64,000 nt of DNA from Cedecea neteri (GCF_000757825.1 NZ_CP009451.1:3534001-3598000), one strand, 5' to 3'; counted from the stretch's first letter, positions 47,849 to 60,356 are shown. A program made the numbers and translations. The notes: generated by a model from the sequence alone, not told the origin.

Positions 47849-48928
47849 TTATTTAATGAAGGGACGAGTCAGGAGACCCAGCGGGCCGGTGGTGTACCAG
47901 CGGCGGTTGCCACGGGAGCGGGAGTCGCGCCCTATAGACTGGGTCAGGCGGTCGAGAATAATGGCAAGGATAACAATCCCCACGCCACCGACCGTTGCCA
48001 GGCCCATATCGAGACGGCCAATACCGCGCAGAACCATTTGACCCAGGCCGCCAACGGCGATCATCGAGGCGATAACCACCATCGACAGCGCCAGCATCAG
48101 CGTCTGGTTAACCCCGGCCATAATGGTCGGCATTGCCAGCGGGAGCTGGACTTTGAACAGCATCTGGCGCGGGCTGGCGCCGAACGAACGGGTGGCCTCG
48201 ACCAAATCTGCCGGCACCTGCTTAATCCCGAGGATAGTCAGGCGCACAATCGGCGGCAGGGCGAAGATAATCGTCACCACCACGCCCGGCACGTTACCGA
48301 TGCCGAACAGCATCACGATAGGCACCAGGTAAACGAACGCCGGGGTGGTCTGCATCGCATCCAGCAGCGGGCGAATAATCTTCGCCGCCCGTTCGCTACG
48401 CGCCAGCCAGATCCCAAGCGGCAGGCCGATGACCATACAGAACAGCAGGGCGGTAAGCACCAGCGCCAGGGTAACCATCGCCTGAGACCACGCGCCAATC
48501 GCGCCAATGGCAATCAGGGAAATCAGCGTCGCGACGCCCATCCCGAGGCTGGACATCTGCCAGGCGATCAGCGCGAAGACGATAATCGCCACCGGCGCAG
48601 GCATACCTAACAGCAGCTGCTGGAAGCCGCTAAGAATGTAATCCACCGGCACGCGAATGCCCTGGAACACAGGGCGGAAGTGGATCACCACCCAGTCGAT
48701 CCCCTGCGTCACCCAACTGTCGAGCGGGATCAGCGTTTTGTGGAACGGATCGAGAATATTAAAATGCTCTGGTGCCGCTGCCGGTGCGGAGTTCAGCCAG
48801 TCGGCACCCCCGCTGGTGGCTGCATCCGACGCCGGAGCGCCCCATGCGTCTGCAGAGCTTGCGGCCTGATTGGTTGCGGCGTCGGTCGCCGCGCTGCCGT
48901 TATCCCATGGATTAGTTGCGTCACTCAT
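47849..48928 (-). CDS. proW: ProW, glycine betaine ABC transporter permease
   Basis: 359-residue inner-membrane permease of ProU. A polar Ala/Ser-rich N-terminal tail of about 65 residues precedes the membrane part, as in E. coli ProW. The permease EAA loop is [26 protein letters not shown] near 250. Start overlaps the proV stop by four bases. Confidence 0.97.
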   Translation of the reverse strand: MSDATNPWDNGSAATDAATNQAASSADAWGAPASDAATSGGADWLNSAPAAAPEHFNILDPFHKTLIPLDSWVTQGIDWVVIHFRPVFQGIRVPVDYILSGFQQLLLGMPAPVAIIVFALIAWQMSSLGMGVATLISLIAIGAIGAWSQAMVTLALVLTALLFCMVIGLPLGIWLARSERAAKIIRPLLDAMQTTPAFVYLVPIVMLFGIGNVPGVVVTIIFALPPIVRLTILGIKQVPADLVEATRSFGASPRQMLFKVQLPLAMPTIMAGVNQTLMLALSMVVIASMIAVGGLGQMVLRGIGRLDMGLATVGGVGIVILAIILDRLTQSIGRDSRSRGNRRWYTTGPLGLLTRPFIK

Positions 48929-50124
48929 TGATTTGCCCCCTCACGATCTAATGCCTGAAGCAGCACCCCTTTTGAGATGATGCCCACGTACTGCCCCTCT
49001 TCACTGACTACCGGCACCGCGCACGGGGCCTGGCCGACATGAGAGAGCAGATCGCTCAGTGAGGTTTCGGCGGAAACCGCCTCCGGGGAAGCCAGGTACG
49101 CATTGTCCAGACCCTCGCCCGCAGCCAGTGCCGCTTTCAGCGAATCGGTAGAGACGATACCGAGGAATTTCTGCCCACGTTCAATGACATAGCCATATTC
49201 GCGGTCATCATCCTGCAGCAGCTTAAGCGCCGAGCGTGGCCCAAAGCCTGTGGTTTTACGCAGCAGGCCAGCCGGGCTACGGCGGGCAATATCTTTAGCG
49301 CTAAAGACCTGGCTGATGTCCACGCCGCGGAAGAAGGTGCGCACATAGTCGTTAGCCGGATTATTCAGAATTTCATCCGGTGTGCCGACCTGCACCACTT
49401 CACCGCCCTGCATAATGGCAATGCGGTCGCCAATGCGCATGGCTTCATCGAGATCGTGGGAAATAAAAACAATAGTGCGCTGGTGTTTCGCCTGCAGCTT
49501 AATTAATTCGTCCTGCATTTCAGTTCGAATTAGCGGATCGAGTGCCGAAAAGGCTTCATCCATCAGTAATATATCGGGATTAATAGCCAGCGCGCGGGCT
49601 AAACCAACACGCTGGCGCATGCCGCCGGAAAGCTCATCGGGATACGCGTTCGCGTAATTCTCCAGCCCGACCTGACGCAGGGCATCCAGCGCTTTTTCCT
49701 GGCGTTCTTTGACCGGCATTCCGGCGAGTTCCATGCCGAATGCGGTATTATTTAATACCGTCATATGTGGCATCAGAGCAAATGACTGGAAGACCATTGA
49801 GATCTTATTTTTGCGCACCTCACGGAGTTCAGATTCCGATATTTTGGCAATGTCGATGCCGTCAATCAGTACCTGTCCGCGGGTGGGTTCAATCAGGCGA
49901 TTGAGAAGGCGAACCATGGTGGATTTCCCTGAACCGGATAACCCCATGATGACAAAAATCTCGCCTTCTTCAATGGCCAGATTGGCGTCTTTTACGCCAA
50001 GCGACAGACCCGTTTTTTCCAGTAATTCACTCTTGGAAATGCCTTTCTCTATGTATTTGAATGCGCGCTGTGGATGTTCGCCAAATACCTTATATAAATT
50101 CTTCACTTCTAATTTAATTGCCAT
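48925..50124 (-). CDS. proV: ProV, glycine betaine ABC transporter ATPase
   Basis: 399-residue ATPase of ProU. Walker [10 protein letters not shown] near 61-69, signature [14 protein letters not shown] near 164, Walker [15 protein letters not shown] near 185, then two CBS domains (about 280-399) that sense ionic strength in this family. First gene of the osmotically regulated operon; the sigma-70 promoter lies 70-95 bases upstream. Confidence 0.98.
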   Translation of the reverse strand: MAIKLEVKNLYKVFGEHPQRAFKYIEKGISKSELLEKTGLSLGVKDANLAIEEGEIFVIMGLSGSGKSTMVRLLNRLIEPTRGQVLIDGIDIAKISESELREVRKNKISMVFQSFALMPHMTVLNNTAFGMELAGMPVKERQEKALDALRQVGLENYANAYPDELSGGMRQRVGLARALAINPDILLMDEAFSALDPLIRTEMQDELIKLQAKHQRTIVFISHDLDEAMRIGDRIAIMQGGEVVQVGTPDEILNNPANDYVRTFFRGVDISQVFSAKDIARRSPAGLLRKTTGFGPRSALKLLQDDDREYGYVIERGQKFLGIVSTDSLKAALAAGEGLDNAYLASPEAVSAETSLSDLLSHVGQAPCAVPVVSEEGQYVGIISKGVLLQALDREGANQ

Positions 50125-50192
50125 GCAATATACGGCTTCCTGTATTTGATTTATTTATAGATGTTTCCTGGTGGAAATATTGACCTGTATAT

Positions 50193-50220
50193 ACCCTAAC
50201 ATACTAAGAATCTGAGGCAA
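50193..50220 (-). promoter_or_regulatory. proU P2-type promoter
   Basis: Minus strand TTGCCT (50220-50215), 16-base spacer, TAGGGT (50198-50193). This matches the osmoregulated P2 promoter of E. coli proU nearly base for base. Surrounding DNA (50125-50379) is AT-rich, as expected for H-NS silencing, and has no other recognised element. Confidence 0.85.
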
Positions 50221-50379
50221 CCCTCGGTTTTGTGATATGAAAATATCTATCCCTTGAATATGGGAGAAATTTCCCATGAACGCTGGGCTGAGCGTGGATT
50301 AATGTGGTGAGATATTTTTTGTCAATGTGGGGAATATTCAGCCTGAATGGGATGCATTCAGGCTGAAATGACGGGAATA

Positions 50380-51570
50380 TTACGGTTTTGATATTAAGTT
50401 TATAACGGCGGTTTTATTTCGATTTAGCAGCCATTTTGCCTTGTCCTGTAAGGTATTATTTTCCCGCCAGGCATGTGCGGCAGTGACAATATTTTCCAGC
50501 GCTTCATCAGGCTTGAACGGCTCCATATTGGGGTAAGGCCACGGAGTCTGGCTATCGACAAACCCGGCGATATACAGGTAGCCATTTTGCAGGCTGTGCT
50601 CGGCGCTTTTCGCCTGCCAGACGTTGACCCCAACCTTTTCACCCAACAGCCCTAACGGGTTCCAGGCATCCAGAATAAAGTTGCTGTAATGCCAGGAGCG
50701 CGTGCGCTCAATTTCCGTCACCGGCACGCCTTTGGCGTCAAACTGAACCGGAATGCGCTGAGTGGCAGAAATCAAACGCTGTTTTGCCGCGTCTTTATCC
50801 CCCAGCCACAGGGCAATGGCGGCGGCCTGAACGTCATACCAGGTGCCGTGGTTATTTTCAGCGGCGGCCTCTTTCCTGCCGTTTTCGCTGGTGGTCAGCC
50901 ACTGATAATAATCGCGATACCATTGCCTGAGCCCGTTCCAGGTTTTTTCGTCCAGCTGGCCGCCGTCGTGCAGCAGTTCAATGGCGTCGATCAGCCGCAC
51001 AAAGCCACGCCCGTCGAGAATGCCGGTACCGCGCACGCCTTTTCGCCCCGGAATGCTCTGGGCGTTAGCAAGATTCGGCGTCATCCGGGTTTCCGGCGTG
51101 ATAAACCAGTTCACCAGCTGCTGGCGGGCTTTTGCCGCATACGCCGCGTTGCCGGAAAGCTGCCAGGCCAGCGCCAGATTCCAGACGTCGTTGGTCATGC
51201 CGTTTAGCCGGGCTTTGTCGCTTTGCTTGCCGACTGCAGCAGGGTTTATCTGGCCATCTTTTCGCACCCACGGCAGGCCGTCGGGGGCTTTTGGGTCAGG
51301 CCACCAGTAGTCCGAAAAGCTGTAATATTCATGAGGATCGCCCGCCGGAGATCCGGGGCTTTTTTGGGTGATGCTGTAGAGCGTATGAATAAGCGCCTGG
51401 TCGGCTTTATGTTTGAGGGCTTGCCAGGCGGGCATCAGAGCCGGGTTTTGCTGGCTGATTTCTTGCTTACTGTGCGCCAGCTGTGCCATATCCAGCAGCA
51501 GCGGCGCGCTAAAAGCTAACGGGGCGCTGCCGCAAAGCAGCGCGAAAAGAGAACAACGAAATAACGACAT
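50380..51570 (-). CDS. Alginate-lyase-family (PL5-like) exported protein
   Basis: 396 residues with a Sec signal peptide (CSLFALLCGSAPLAFSAP, cleavage near 21). Blocks typical of AlgL/PL5 alpha-helical lyases: DYWWPDPKAPDGLPW near 87, the catalytic NNHGTWYDVQAAAIALW near 240, and ERTRSWHYSNFILDAW near 285 carrying the Arg, His and Tyr of the active site. Expected to cleave an acidic polysaccharide by beta-elimination in the periplasm or outside the cell; alginate itself is not proven as substrate. No alginate or other polysaccharide genes are adjacent: it stands between proV and nrdF, where E. coli has nothing. Confidence 0.82.
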   Translation of the reverse strand: MSLFRCSLFALLCGSAPLAFSAPLLLDMAQLAHSKQEISQQNPALMPAWQALKHKADQALIHTLYSITQKSPGSPAGDPHEYYSFSDYWWPDPKAPDGLPWVRKDGQINPAAVGKQSDKARLNGMTNDVWNLALAWQLSGNAAYAAKARQQLVNWFITPETRMTPNLANAQSIPGRKGVRGTGILDGRGFVRLIDAIELLHDGGQLDEKTWNGLRQWYRDYYQWLTTSENGRKEAAAENNHGTWYDVQAAAIALWLGDKDAAKQRLISATQRIPVQFDAKGVPVTEIERTRSWHYSNFILDAWNPLGLLGEKVGVNVWQAKSAEHSLQNGYLYIAGFVDSQTPWPYPNMEPFKPDEALENIVTAAHAWRENNTLQDKAKWLLNRNKTAVINLISKP

Positions 51571-51605
51571 AGGCCACCTCGCAAAAATGCTCAGCGGCCA
51601 GACTA

Positions 51606-54719
<3,114 letters not shown>

Positions 54720-54747
<28 letters not shown>

Positions 54748-55130
54748 AATTCGCTTACTCCCTTACGCACGTTGTCGATGTCTTGCGGGGTGCCCAATAG
54801 CTCAAAACGGTAGAGGTAGGGCACCTGGCATTTTTGTGAAATGACGTCCCCGGCCCGGCAAAACCCTTCGCCAAAGCTGCGGTTGCCGCTGGCAATCACG
54901 CCGCGGATCAGCGCGCGATTGTTCGGGTTGTTCAGAAAGCGGATCACCTGAGGCGGTACCGCTCCGGCAATGCCGCCGCCGCCGTAGCTGGGCACGATTA
55001 AAATGTAGGGTTCCGTCACTTCCAGGCGCGCTTTTACCTCCAGGGGGATGCGCAAGGCGGGCAACCCAAGGCGTTCGATAAAACGCAGGGTGTTTTCCGA
55101 CTCGCTGGAGAAGTAGACGAGGGTGCTCAT
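54720..55130 (-). CDS. nrdI: NrdI, flavodoxin-like protein for NrdF cofactor assembly
   Basis: Supplies superoxide or reduced flavin for making the Mn-tyrosyl cofactor of NrdF. 136 residues; flavin loop [16 protein letters not shown] near 6-21, and [20 protein letters not shown] near 49. Overlaps nrdH by four bases and nrdE by 28. Confidence 0.97.
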
Positions 55131-55363
55131 ACGCTGGCGGCAACGCAGAGGCGATTGATCATATCCGGGCGAAAACCGCTCCAGCTTTCTGCTTCGGTGA
55201 CCACCACCGGCAGCTGGCGAAATCCTTTGGCTCGCAGGTCATCTGCCGCTTCCGGATTGAGGTCGAGATTGATCATCTCGAAGGCAAAACCGCGGCTCTC
55301 CATTGCCCGTTTTGTGGCATGGCACTGAACACAATCATCTTTAGTGTAAATAGTAATGCGCAT
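55127..55363 (-). CDS. nrdH: NrdH, glutaredoxin-like electron donor
   Basis: Small thioredoxin-fold protein donating electrons to NrdEF. 78 residues, three fewer than in E. coli. Redox motif CVQC at 11-14 and the C-terminal WSGFRPDMI typical of NrdH. First gene of the operon; a pair of NrdR-like boxes lies 75-120 bases upstream. Confidence 0.97.
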   Translation of the reverse strand: MRITIYTKDDCVQCHATKRAMESRGFAFEMINLDLNPEAADDLRAKGFRQLPVVVTEAESWSGFRPDMINRLCVAASV

Positions 55364-55437
55364 GATTCGTATTTCCCTTTAGAATAATGGAACGCCGCAG
55401 TTTGCTGCCCGACGGGTGGTGTGTTCTTACTGAGAGA

Positions 55438-55485
55438 AATACTAGATGTTGATTTAATAATTTGCAACCACGCAACATATAGCGT
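55438..55485 (-). promoter_or_regulatory. Pair of NrdR-like boxes upstream of nrdHIEF
   Basis: Box 1, minus strand ACGCTATATGTTGCGT (55485-55470), is close to the NrdR consensus acaCwATATwTwGtgt. Box 2, ATCAACATCTAGTATT (55453-55438), is weaker. Sixteen bases separate them, about 32 bases centre to centre, which is the spacing of NrdR box pairs. They should give dATP-dependent repression. Confidence 0.75.
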
Positions 55486-55705
55486 TTTTGATGAGTTTCG
55501 TAGGGGGTTGAAAAGTGTAGGGGAAGGGGGAAGCTTCTTCGGCACAAAGGGCCTTTGTCTATGAAAAAGTGGTTAAGGTTCCGTTCACCCGTGATCCTGT
55601 TTCCCCATTCGTTCCCGACGATCGCTCTCTTTCGCAGCTCCCGGCAGGTCAACCCCGCCTGAGTTGGGTCATGGCCGGGGGCGATGAGAGCCGGGAAGCA
55701 ATTCC

Positions 55706-55797
55706 ACCCTCACCCCGGCCCTCTCCCAGAGGGAGAGGGCCGGGGTGAAACATTGTTTATTCCCTCTCCCTTTCAGGGAGAGGGTTAGGGTGAGGGT
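55706..55797. repeat. REP-like double palindrome
   Basis: Perfect 18-bp stem TCACCCCGGCCCTCTCCC (55710-55727) with 55731-55748, loop AGA, followed by a 10-bp stem CCCTCTCCCT (55762-55771) with 55775-55784. The outer ACCCTCACC and GGTGAGGGT also match. Its core recurs at 46739-46797, so it belongs to a dispersed intergenic family. Confidence 0.85.
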
Positions 55798-55809
55798 AAA
55801 AATAAAAAG

Positions 55810-56090
55810 CGAGGCTCGGTTCCGGCTTAAATCGCCTCGGTTTTCTCTCCGACTGGCCGGGGTCCGGACGTCGGGAACGGCCGGAGGCTGAGAGCGTCGG
55901 GAACGCATCTCAGCCGACCCAGGACTGGGAGATAAAACGGAGGTCTGCCGCTTCAGCGGTCGATTTATTTCGCCGGGAGTCCGGGGTCTCGGGGGAATGA
56001 CGGTGATTCTCCCGAGACGTTCACCGGTGCAGTGGTGACAGATGAAACAGGACTGGAAGTGAACGGAATATTCACCGACCATACATAATC
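55810..56090. other. GC-rich block of serial hairpins, no supported gene
   Basis: A 280-base stretch between the nrdH promoter repeat and the AhpD-like gene. It contains a 13-bp stem GTCTCGGGGGAAT (55986-55998) with ATTCTCCCGAGAC (56006-56018, one G-U pair), a GGCTGAGA / TCTCAGCC stem, a direct repeat CGTCGGGAACG, and GTGAA / TTCAC near the end. An open frame crosses it on the minus strand but is composed of these palindromes. It may be a structured RNA or a dispersed element. Confidence 0.5.
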
Positions 56091-56122
56091 GCGAGTATTT
56101 GTGACGAAGAGACTATACCCGC

Positions 56123-56554
56123 TTACTGCCGCATCCCAACCGCAACGCGGTTAAACGCATTCATCATGCTGGCCGCCAGCGTCAAATCGACAATCTCCTC
56201 GGCGCTGAAAAATTGCAGCAGCGGCTGATAAACATCGTCTTCGGCGTTGCTGTCGGCAATCAGGGTAATGGCTTCTGCCCAGGCCAGAGCCGCACGCTCT
56301 TTCTCCGTAAACTGATGGCTTACCTTCCAGCCCGCCAGTGAATCCAGCTTCACCTGCTCAACGCCGGATTTACGCAGCGCTTTAGAATGCATCTCCAGGC
56401 AGTAGGCGCAGCCATTAATCTGCGAAACGCGCAGGAAAACCAGCTCGATCAGCTCGTTGCTTAGCGGGCCGTTTTCCAGGCCCTGCAGCGCCTGCCGCAT
56501 CGGTTTGATCACGTTGGGGGAAAGTTCATAGTAAGGCTGACGTAATTCGATCAT
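56123..56554 (-). CDS. AhpD-like carboxymuconolactone decarboxylase family protein
   Basis: 143-residue alkylhydroperoxidase-fold protein; start taken at ATG 56554 (MIELRQPYY). The redox motif NGCAYCLEMHSKALRKSG (C-x2-C plus His near 47-53) is intact, so peroxide or organic hydroperoxide reduction, or thiol redox activity, is likely. Divergent from a MocR-type regulator 87 bases away, which suggests control by it. Not present at this place in E. coli. Confidence 0.88.
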   Translation of the reverse strand: MIELRQPYYELSPNVIKPMRQALQGLENGPLSNELIELVFLRVSQINGCAYCLEMHSKALRKSGVEQVKLDSLAGWKVSHQFTEKERAALAWAEAITLIADSNAEDDVYQPLLQFFSAEEIVDLTLAASMMNAFNRVAVGMRQ

Positions 56555-56641
56555 GGTGTGGCTCCTCAGATTGGTGTGAGGCAAATTTACCACTATGATG
56601 GACTATCAAAGAGAGCCATAAGTTAACTAAAAAACCAGACC

Positions 56642-58018
56642 ATGAAACAGAAGCCAGTCCCGCCGGTTGTTGCATCTCACCACACTCAGCCGCGCTATCA
56701 GCAGATTGCGCGCCAGCTAAAGCAGGCGATAAACAGCGGCGAGCTGACCGCGGGAAGCCGCCTGCCTTCCAGCCGGACTTTGGCGCTGGAGCTGGGCGTT
56801 GCCAGAGCCACGGTTGAAAATGCGTATGGCGACCTGGTTGCCCAGGGCTGGCTGGAGCGACGCGGGCAAGCCGGCACCTTCGTTAGCCCGTCGGTGAAAA
56901 GCGATGGCGGAGGCGAAAACGTCTCAGCCGCCAGGCCGCAGGGCGCACCCAGACCTTTCCAGATGGGGCTTCCGGCGCTGGATCTTTTCCCCCGTGCCAT
57001 TTGGGCAAGGCTTATGGGGCGGCGCCTGCGCCAGCAAACTCGCTTTGACCTGATGCTTCCTGAACCCGGCGGTGAAGCCTCACTTAAGCAGGCGATTGCA
57101 GATTACCTGCGCTTTTCACGCAGCATCGACTGCCAGCCGGAGCAAATTTTTGTCACCTCAGGCTTCCAGGCTGGATTAGCCCTGGTGCTCTCTACGCTTG
57201 CGCGACCGGGGGATGGCATCTGGCTGGAAGATCCGGGCTACCGCTTCGTCCGCCCCGACTTTGCGAAGGCTGGAATGCAGGTCCGTGCTATCCCTGTCGA
57301 TGGTGAAGGGATGCAGGTGGATTACGGTTTACGCCACTTTTCCGATGCCCGTTTTGCGCTTTTGACGCCCGCACACCAAAGCCCATCGGGCGTTGCGCTC
57401 TCTCTGCCGCGCCGACACGCCTTATTGGAATGGGCCAGCCGCGAGCAGAGCTGGATTATTGAGGATGACTACGACAGCGAATTTCGCTACCACGGTAAAC
57501 CGCTGCCGCCGCTCAAAAGCCTGGACAGCCCGCAGCGCGTTATTTACGCGGGGACTTTCAGCAAGTCGATGTTTCCCGCGCTGCGTGTGGCATGGCTGGT
57601 GGTACCTCCCCATGCGATGGAAGATTTTCAGCGGCAGGCTCGCAGGCAGCCTTGTACTGCACCAGTCCTTATCCAGCAGGCCATTGCTGATTTCTTGCGG
57701 GAGGGGCATTTCTGGCGGCACCTAAAAAAAATGCGTCAGTGCTACGCCGAGCGTCGGCTATGGCTCGAGGAGGCGCTGCGTGCGCAAGGGTTTGCGGTTG
57801 TGCCGCAGGAAGGCGGCATTCAGATGGTGATGGAAGTTGAAGGTGATGACCTGGCCGTAGAAGGCAAAGCGAGAGCCGCGGGGCTTGCGGTTCAGGCGCT
57901 TAGCCGCTGGCGAATAGAACATGCCGGGCGGGGCGGTTTACTGCTGAGCTTTACCAACATCAGCTCGTATGAACTCGCACAGCGCTATGCGGTACGGCTG
58001 CGGCTGGCCATAACGTAA
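56642..58018 (+). CDS. MocR/PdxR-type GntR regulator with aminotransferase domain
   Basis: 458 residues. N-terminal GntR winged helix (RYQQIARQLKQAINSGELTAGSRLPSSRTLALELGVARATVENAY, about 18-75), linker, then a fold-type I aminotransferase-like domain (about 115-455) with the PLP lysine in YAGTFSKSMFPALRVAW near 305 and the DDYDSEFRY motif near 276. Such proteins sense PLP or an amino compound. Divergent to the AhpD-like gene, its probable target. A terminator follows. Confidence 0.92.
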   Translation: MKQKPVPPVVASHHTQPRYQQIARQLKQAINSGELTAGSRLPSSRTLALELGVARATVENAYGDLVAQGWLERRGQAGTFVSPSVKSDGGGENVSAARPQGAPRPFQMGLPALDLFPRAIWARLMGRRLRQQTRFDLMLPEPGGEASLKQAIADYLRFSRSIDCQPEQIFVTSGFQAGLALVLSTLARPGDGIWLEDPGYRFVRPDFAKAGMQVRAIPVDGEGMQVDYGLRHFSDARFALLTPAHQSPSGVALSLPRRHALLEWASREQSWIIEDDYDSEFRYHGKPLPPLKSLDSPQRVIYAGTFSKSMFPALRVAWLVVPPHAMEDFQRQARRQPCTAPVLIQQAIADFLREGHFWRHLKKMRQCYAERRLWLEEALRAQGFAVVPQEGGIQMVMEVEGDDLAVEGKARAAGLAVQALSRWRIEHAGRGGLLLSFTNISSYELAQRYAVRLRLAIT

Positions 58019-58019
58019 A

Positions 58020-58044
58020 AACCCCGGCGAAAAGCACCGGGGTT
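58020..58044 (+). terminator. Terminator after the MocR-type regulator
   Basis: Eight-bp stem AACCCCGG / CCGGGGTT with loop CGAAAAGCA, directly behind the stop codon; the downstream T content is low. Confidence 0.75.
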
Positions 58045-58089
58045 GTAACACGCATTTAGTCTCATTTATCGACTGTTAAACACTCAGGG

Positions 58090-58419
58090 TTAGCGGCGTG
58101 ACACCAGCAAAGCCCCGAGGAAAATACCCACTGCCGCGCCAATACCCACGCTCTGCCAGGGTTTGTCACGGACATAGGAATCGGCGCAGCCTACGGCATC
58201 ACGTGCGGCCTGCTTAACGCGACCCTGGTTGCCGTTAATACGGGCACGGGTCTCTTTCAGAAGGGCTTCGGCTTTTTTACGTGCGGCATCAACTTCATCT
58301 TTCGCATCGCTACCGAAGGACTTCAGTACATCTTCCAGCGTATCCGCAAGCTGGCTGACATCGTTATTGATTTCGTCTACCTGATCGTCAACGTTATTTC
58401 TGTTTGCTCGGCTAGCCAT
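58090..58419 (-). CDS. ygaM: YgaM, YqjD/ElaB-family ribosome-associated membrane protein
   Basis: 109 residues, the E. coli length. Charged helical N-terminal part (about 5-75: VDDQVDEINNDVSQLADTLE, KKAEALLKETRARI) and a single C-terminal membrane helix SVGIGAAVGIFLGALLVSRR. Members of this family anchor ribosomes to the inner membrane in stationary phase. Divergent from ygaC as in E. coli, though here the AhpD/MocR pair separates it from nrdH. Confidence 0.95.
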   Translation of the reverse strand: MASRANRNNVDDQVDEINNDVSQLADTLEDVLKSFGSDAKDEVDAARKKAEALLKETRARINGNQGRVKQAARDAVGCADSYVRDKPWQSVGIGAAVGIFLGALLVSRR

Positions 58420-58579
58420 TGTTGTCTCCCTTTCTAAGATGTAAGGCTAAGTGTAGACCATGGATTTTAGTTATGGGACGGCTCACGGCTATTGCCGGGC
58501 TTTCTGGACAATTCCGAAAGCGTTGCCGATGCTGCTTAATGTATGGTTGCGATGCAGTAAATGATGACGAGGAAAATCT

Positions 58580-58924
58580 ATGTATTTACGACCGGACGAG
58601 GTGGCCCGAGTTCTTGAGAAATCGGGTTTTACCATGGATGTGGTAACAGCAAAAACCTACGGCTATCGTCGTGGCGAGAATTACGTGTATGTGAACCGCG
58701 AAGCACGCATGGGGCGCACCGCCCTGATTATTCATCCTACCCTGAGAGAGCGTAGCCAGTCGCTGGCCGATCCGGCTTCAGAAATGAAGACCTGCGATCA
58801 TTATCAGCAGTTCCCGCTCTATCTGGCCGGTGAAACGCACGAACACTATGGCATTCCGCACGGTTTCAGCTCCCGTATTGCGCTGGAAAGGTATCTGGCA
58901 GGGTTATTTGGCGAGACTGAATAA
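58580..58924 (+). CDS. ygaC: YgaC, DUF2002 protein
   Basis: 114-residue cytosolic protein of unknown function, same length as E. coli YgaC, reported there as Fur-regulated. Conserved [29 protein letters not shown] and the C-terminal [24 protein letters not shown]. Good ribosome binding site (GAGGAAAATCT). Lies between ygaM and alaE as expected. Confidence 0.95.
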   Translation: MYLRPDEVARVLEKSGFTMDVVTAKTYGYRRGENYVYVNREARMGRTALIIHPTLRERSQSLADPASEMKTCDHYQQFPLYLAGETHEHYGIPHGFSSRIALERYLAGLFGETE

Positions 58925-58968
58925 GTGAACGACTGGCTTTCAGGCCAGTCGCCCTTGCAAACCGGGAC

Positions 58969-59424
58969 TCAGGCTCCCGCCTTCACGCCTATCTGGCCGC
59001 TGACGCGAAACAGGCGGCGGCAAAAATCTAAAAAGTAGCCGTAAGCGGCACCCATCATCATCGACACCAGCAGGTTCGACGTCACGGCAGCCACAATCTG
59101 GTGCCAGTCCGCGCCTACGCTCCATAAAATCACCACATAGACCGGGGACTGGAAGGTTACGTAGGCCAGCACGTCAGCCAGGTTTTTCGCCCAGCTTGCC
59201 GGGGTGATACGACGAGCCGCACGCATAAAGGCATCACGGTAGAAGCCGTATGGCCAGGCGATAAGAATATTAACCGGCACGGCGACCAGGCGAGAAGAGA
59301 GTGACTGTTCGAAAGTCATGCCTGAGAGGAAGATCTCAATCATCATGTTCACGACCGAGCAATACACTACCATCGCAAAAATATCTGCGGCTGCATGGCG
59401 TAAGCGTGACTCACGGGAAAACAT
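58969..59424 (-). CDS. alaE: AlaE, L-alanine exporter
   Basis: 151-residue inner-membrane exporter of L-alanine (E. coli AlaE 149). Four hydrophobic helices at about 14-34, 45-60, 85-105 and 108-130. The conserved start [30 protein letters not shown] and the core [20 protein letters not shown] are intact. On the opposite strand to ygaC, as in E. coli. Confidence 0.96.
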   Translation of the reverse strand: MFSRESRLRHAAADIFAMVVYCSVVNMMIEIFLSGMTFEQSLSSRLVAVPVNILIAWPYGFYRDAFMRAARRITPASWAKNLADVLAYVTFQSPVYVVILWSVGADWHQIVAAVTSNLLVSMMMGAAYGYFLDFCRRLFRVSGQIGVKAGA

Positions 59425-59775
59425 AATGTTGACTCCGATTTAAAAGCAGTGTGTTGAGCTGCTTTTATGGCTAATTGGCAGTGTTATGAATCATGTAATT
59501 TATCCTGCGTAGGGTATGTTACTGGATTGATTTCATCAATTAGCTAAAAATTTTTATTTATAGGGTTTTTGTCGATAAAGTGCGATGAAACACACTTTGC
59601 CGCTGGCATTTCCTGATTTTGTGGTCTCTTTTTTATTTTTCTATTTATTATCAACGAGATGAATTAATCGTGCCCAAAAGCACAGAATCCCCCAAAAACC
59701 CTGGGTTTTAGGGATACCCATCACGTTTAAAATCGTTATATAATTATTTATATAGCGAGTGATGAGGAGTCGCTG
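59425..59775. other. AT-rich intergenic region between alaE and the YghW homologue
   Basis: No gene seen. A TATAAT hexamer at 59739-59744 lies about 30 bases before the YghW-like ATG and could be its -10 element, with no clear -35. GAGGAG at 59763 is the ribosome binding site. Confidence 0.6.
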
Positions 59776-60063
59776 ATGGATAACCATTTTGGTAAGGGCC
59801 TGATGGCCGGAATGAAAGCCCGGCAGGCCGACAGCGCGGTCAACGTTGAGCGTTTTTGTTCTGATTACAAGCGCGGCTTCGTGCTGGGTTTTGCTCACCA
59901 TATGGCCGAGCAAACCGGCGATCGTCAGCGCGCAGCCTGGGAAGCCGGGGTGCTGACTCGTCGCTATCAGCTGGATAAAGAGTCGGTGGCTGACTTCCTG
60001 AAAGAGGTCAACGCGGACGTTGCGGTTCGATGTTTCTTTGCGGGTTATGAGAAGGGCTACTGA
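59776..60063 (+). CDS. yghW: YghW-like DUF2623 protein
   Basis: 95-residue small protein of unknown function with the length and sequence pattern of E. coli YghW ([49 protein letters not shown]). In E. coli yghW lies near the hyb genes, so its position here is different. No membrane segment or known catalytic motif. It ends 78 bases before a strong terminator. Confidence 0.9.
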   Translation: MDNHFGKGLMAGMKARQADSAVNVERFCSDYKRGFVLGFAHHMAEQTGDRQRAAWEAGVLTRRYQLDKESVADFLKEVNADVAVRCFFAGYEKGY

Positions 60064-60140
60064 TTGCTGGCCTGGATTGCCGCCGTGCCCGGTTGTTTAT
60101 GAATGGCGACGACAAGGATAGGGGCACTTTTATTGATAAG

Positions 60141-60172
60141 AACGGCGTGATTAACCTCACGCCGTTTTTTTA
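60141..60172 (+). terminator. Terminator after the YghW homologue
   Basis: Ten-bp stem AACGGCGTGA / TCACGCCGTT, loop TTAACC, then TTTTTAT. On the other strand the DUF2158-like gene ends five bases away, so the hairpin may serve both. Confidence 0.9.
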
Positions 60173-60176
60173 TGGC

Positions 60177-60356
60177 TCAGCAAACGCCGAAATCGCCTTC
60201 TTCCTTGTACAGCGAGACAGAATCCGCTTTCAGCGTCAGTTTATCCGCGCCTAAGGTTGAGGCCGGGACGCAAATCAAATCCTCTCCCTGAACCTCGACG
60301 ACCTGCAGCTTAGGGCCGCCCTGGTTTGGCTGAACCACATCACCTTGTTTAAACAT
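60177..60356 (-). CDS. Small DUF2158-like protein
   Basis: 59-residue frame starting MFKQGDVVQPNQGGPKLQVV and ending EEGDFGVC, below common gene-calling limits. The GDVVQPNQGGPKLQV start resembles DUF2158 (YodC-like) proteins, which open with a short beta-barrel GDxVxLKSGGPxMTV-type sequence. AGAGG stands 8 bases before the ATG. Convergent with the YghW homologue and sharing its terminator. Function unknown. Confidence 0.75.
   Translation of the reverse strand: MFKQGDVVQPNQGGPKLQVVEVQGEDLICVPASTLGADKLTLKADSVSLYKEEGDFGVC

Noticed and set aside
55669..56082. 137-codon minus-strand frame through the nrdH-AhpD gap
   Set aside because: Its sequence is dictated by the palindromic repeats (LTLTLSLKGRG, ALSLWERAGVRV). 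Such frames are common products of REP-like DNA.
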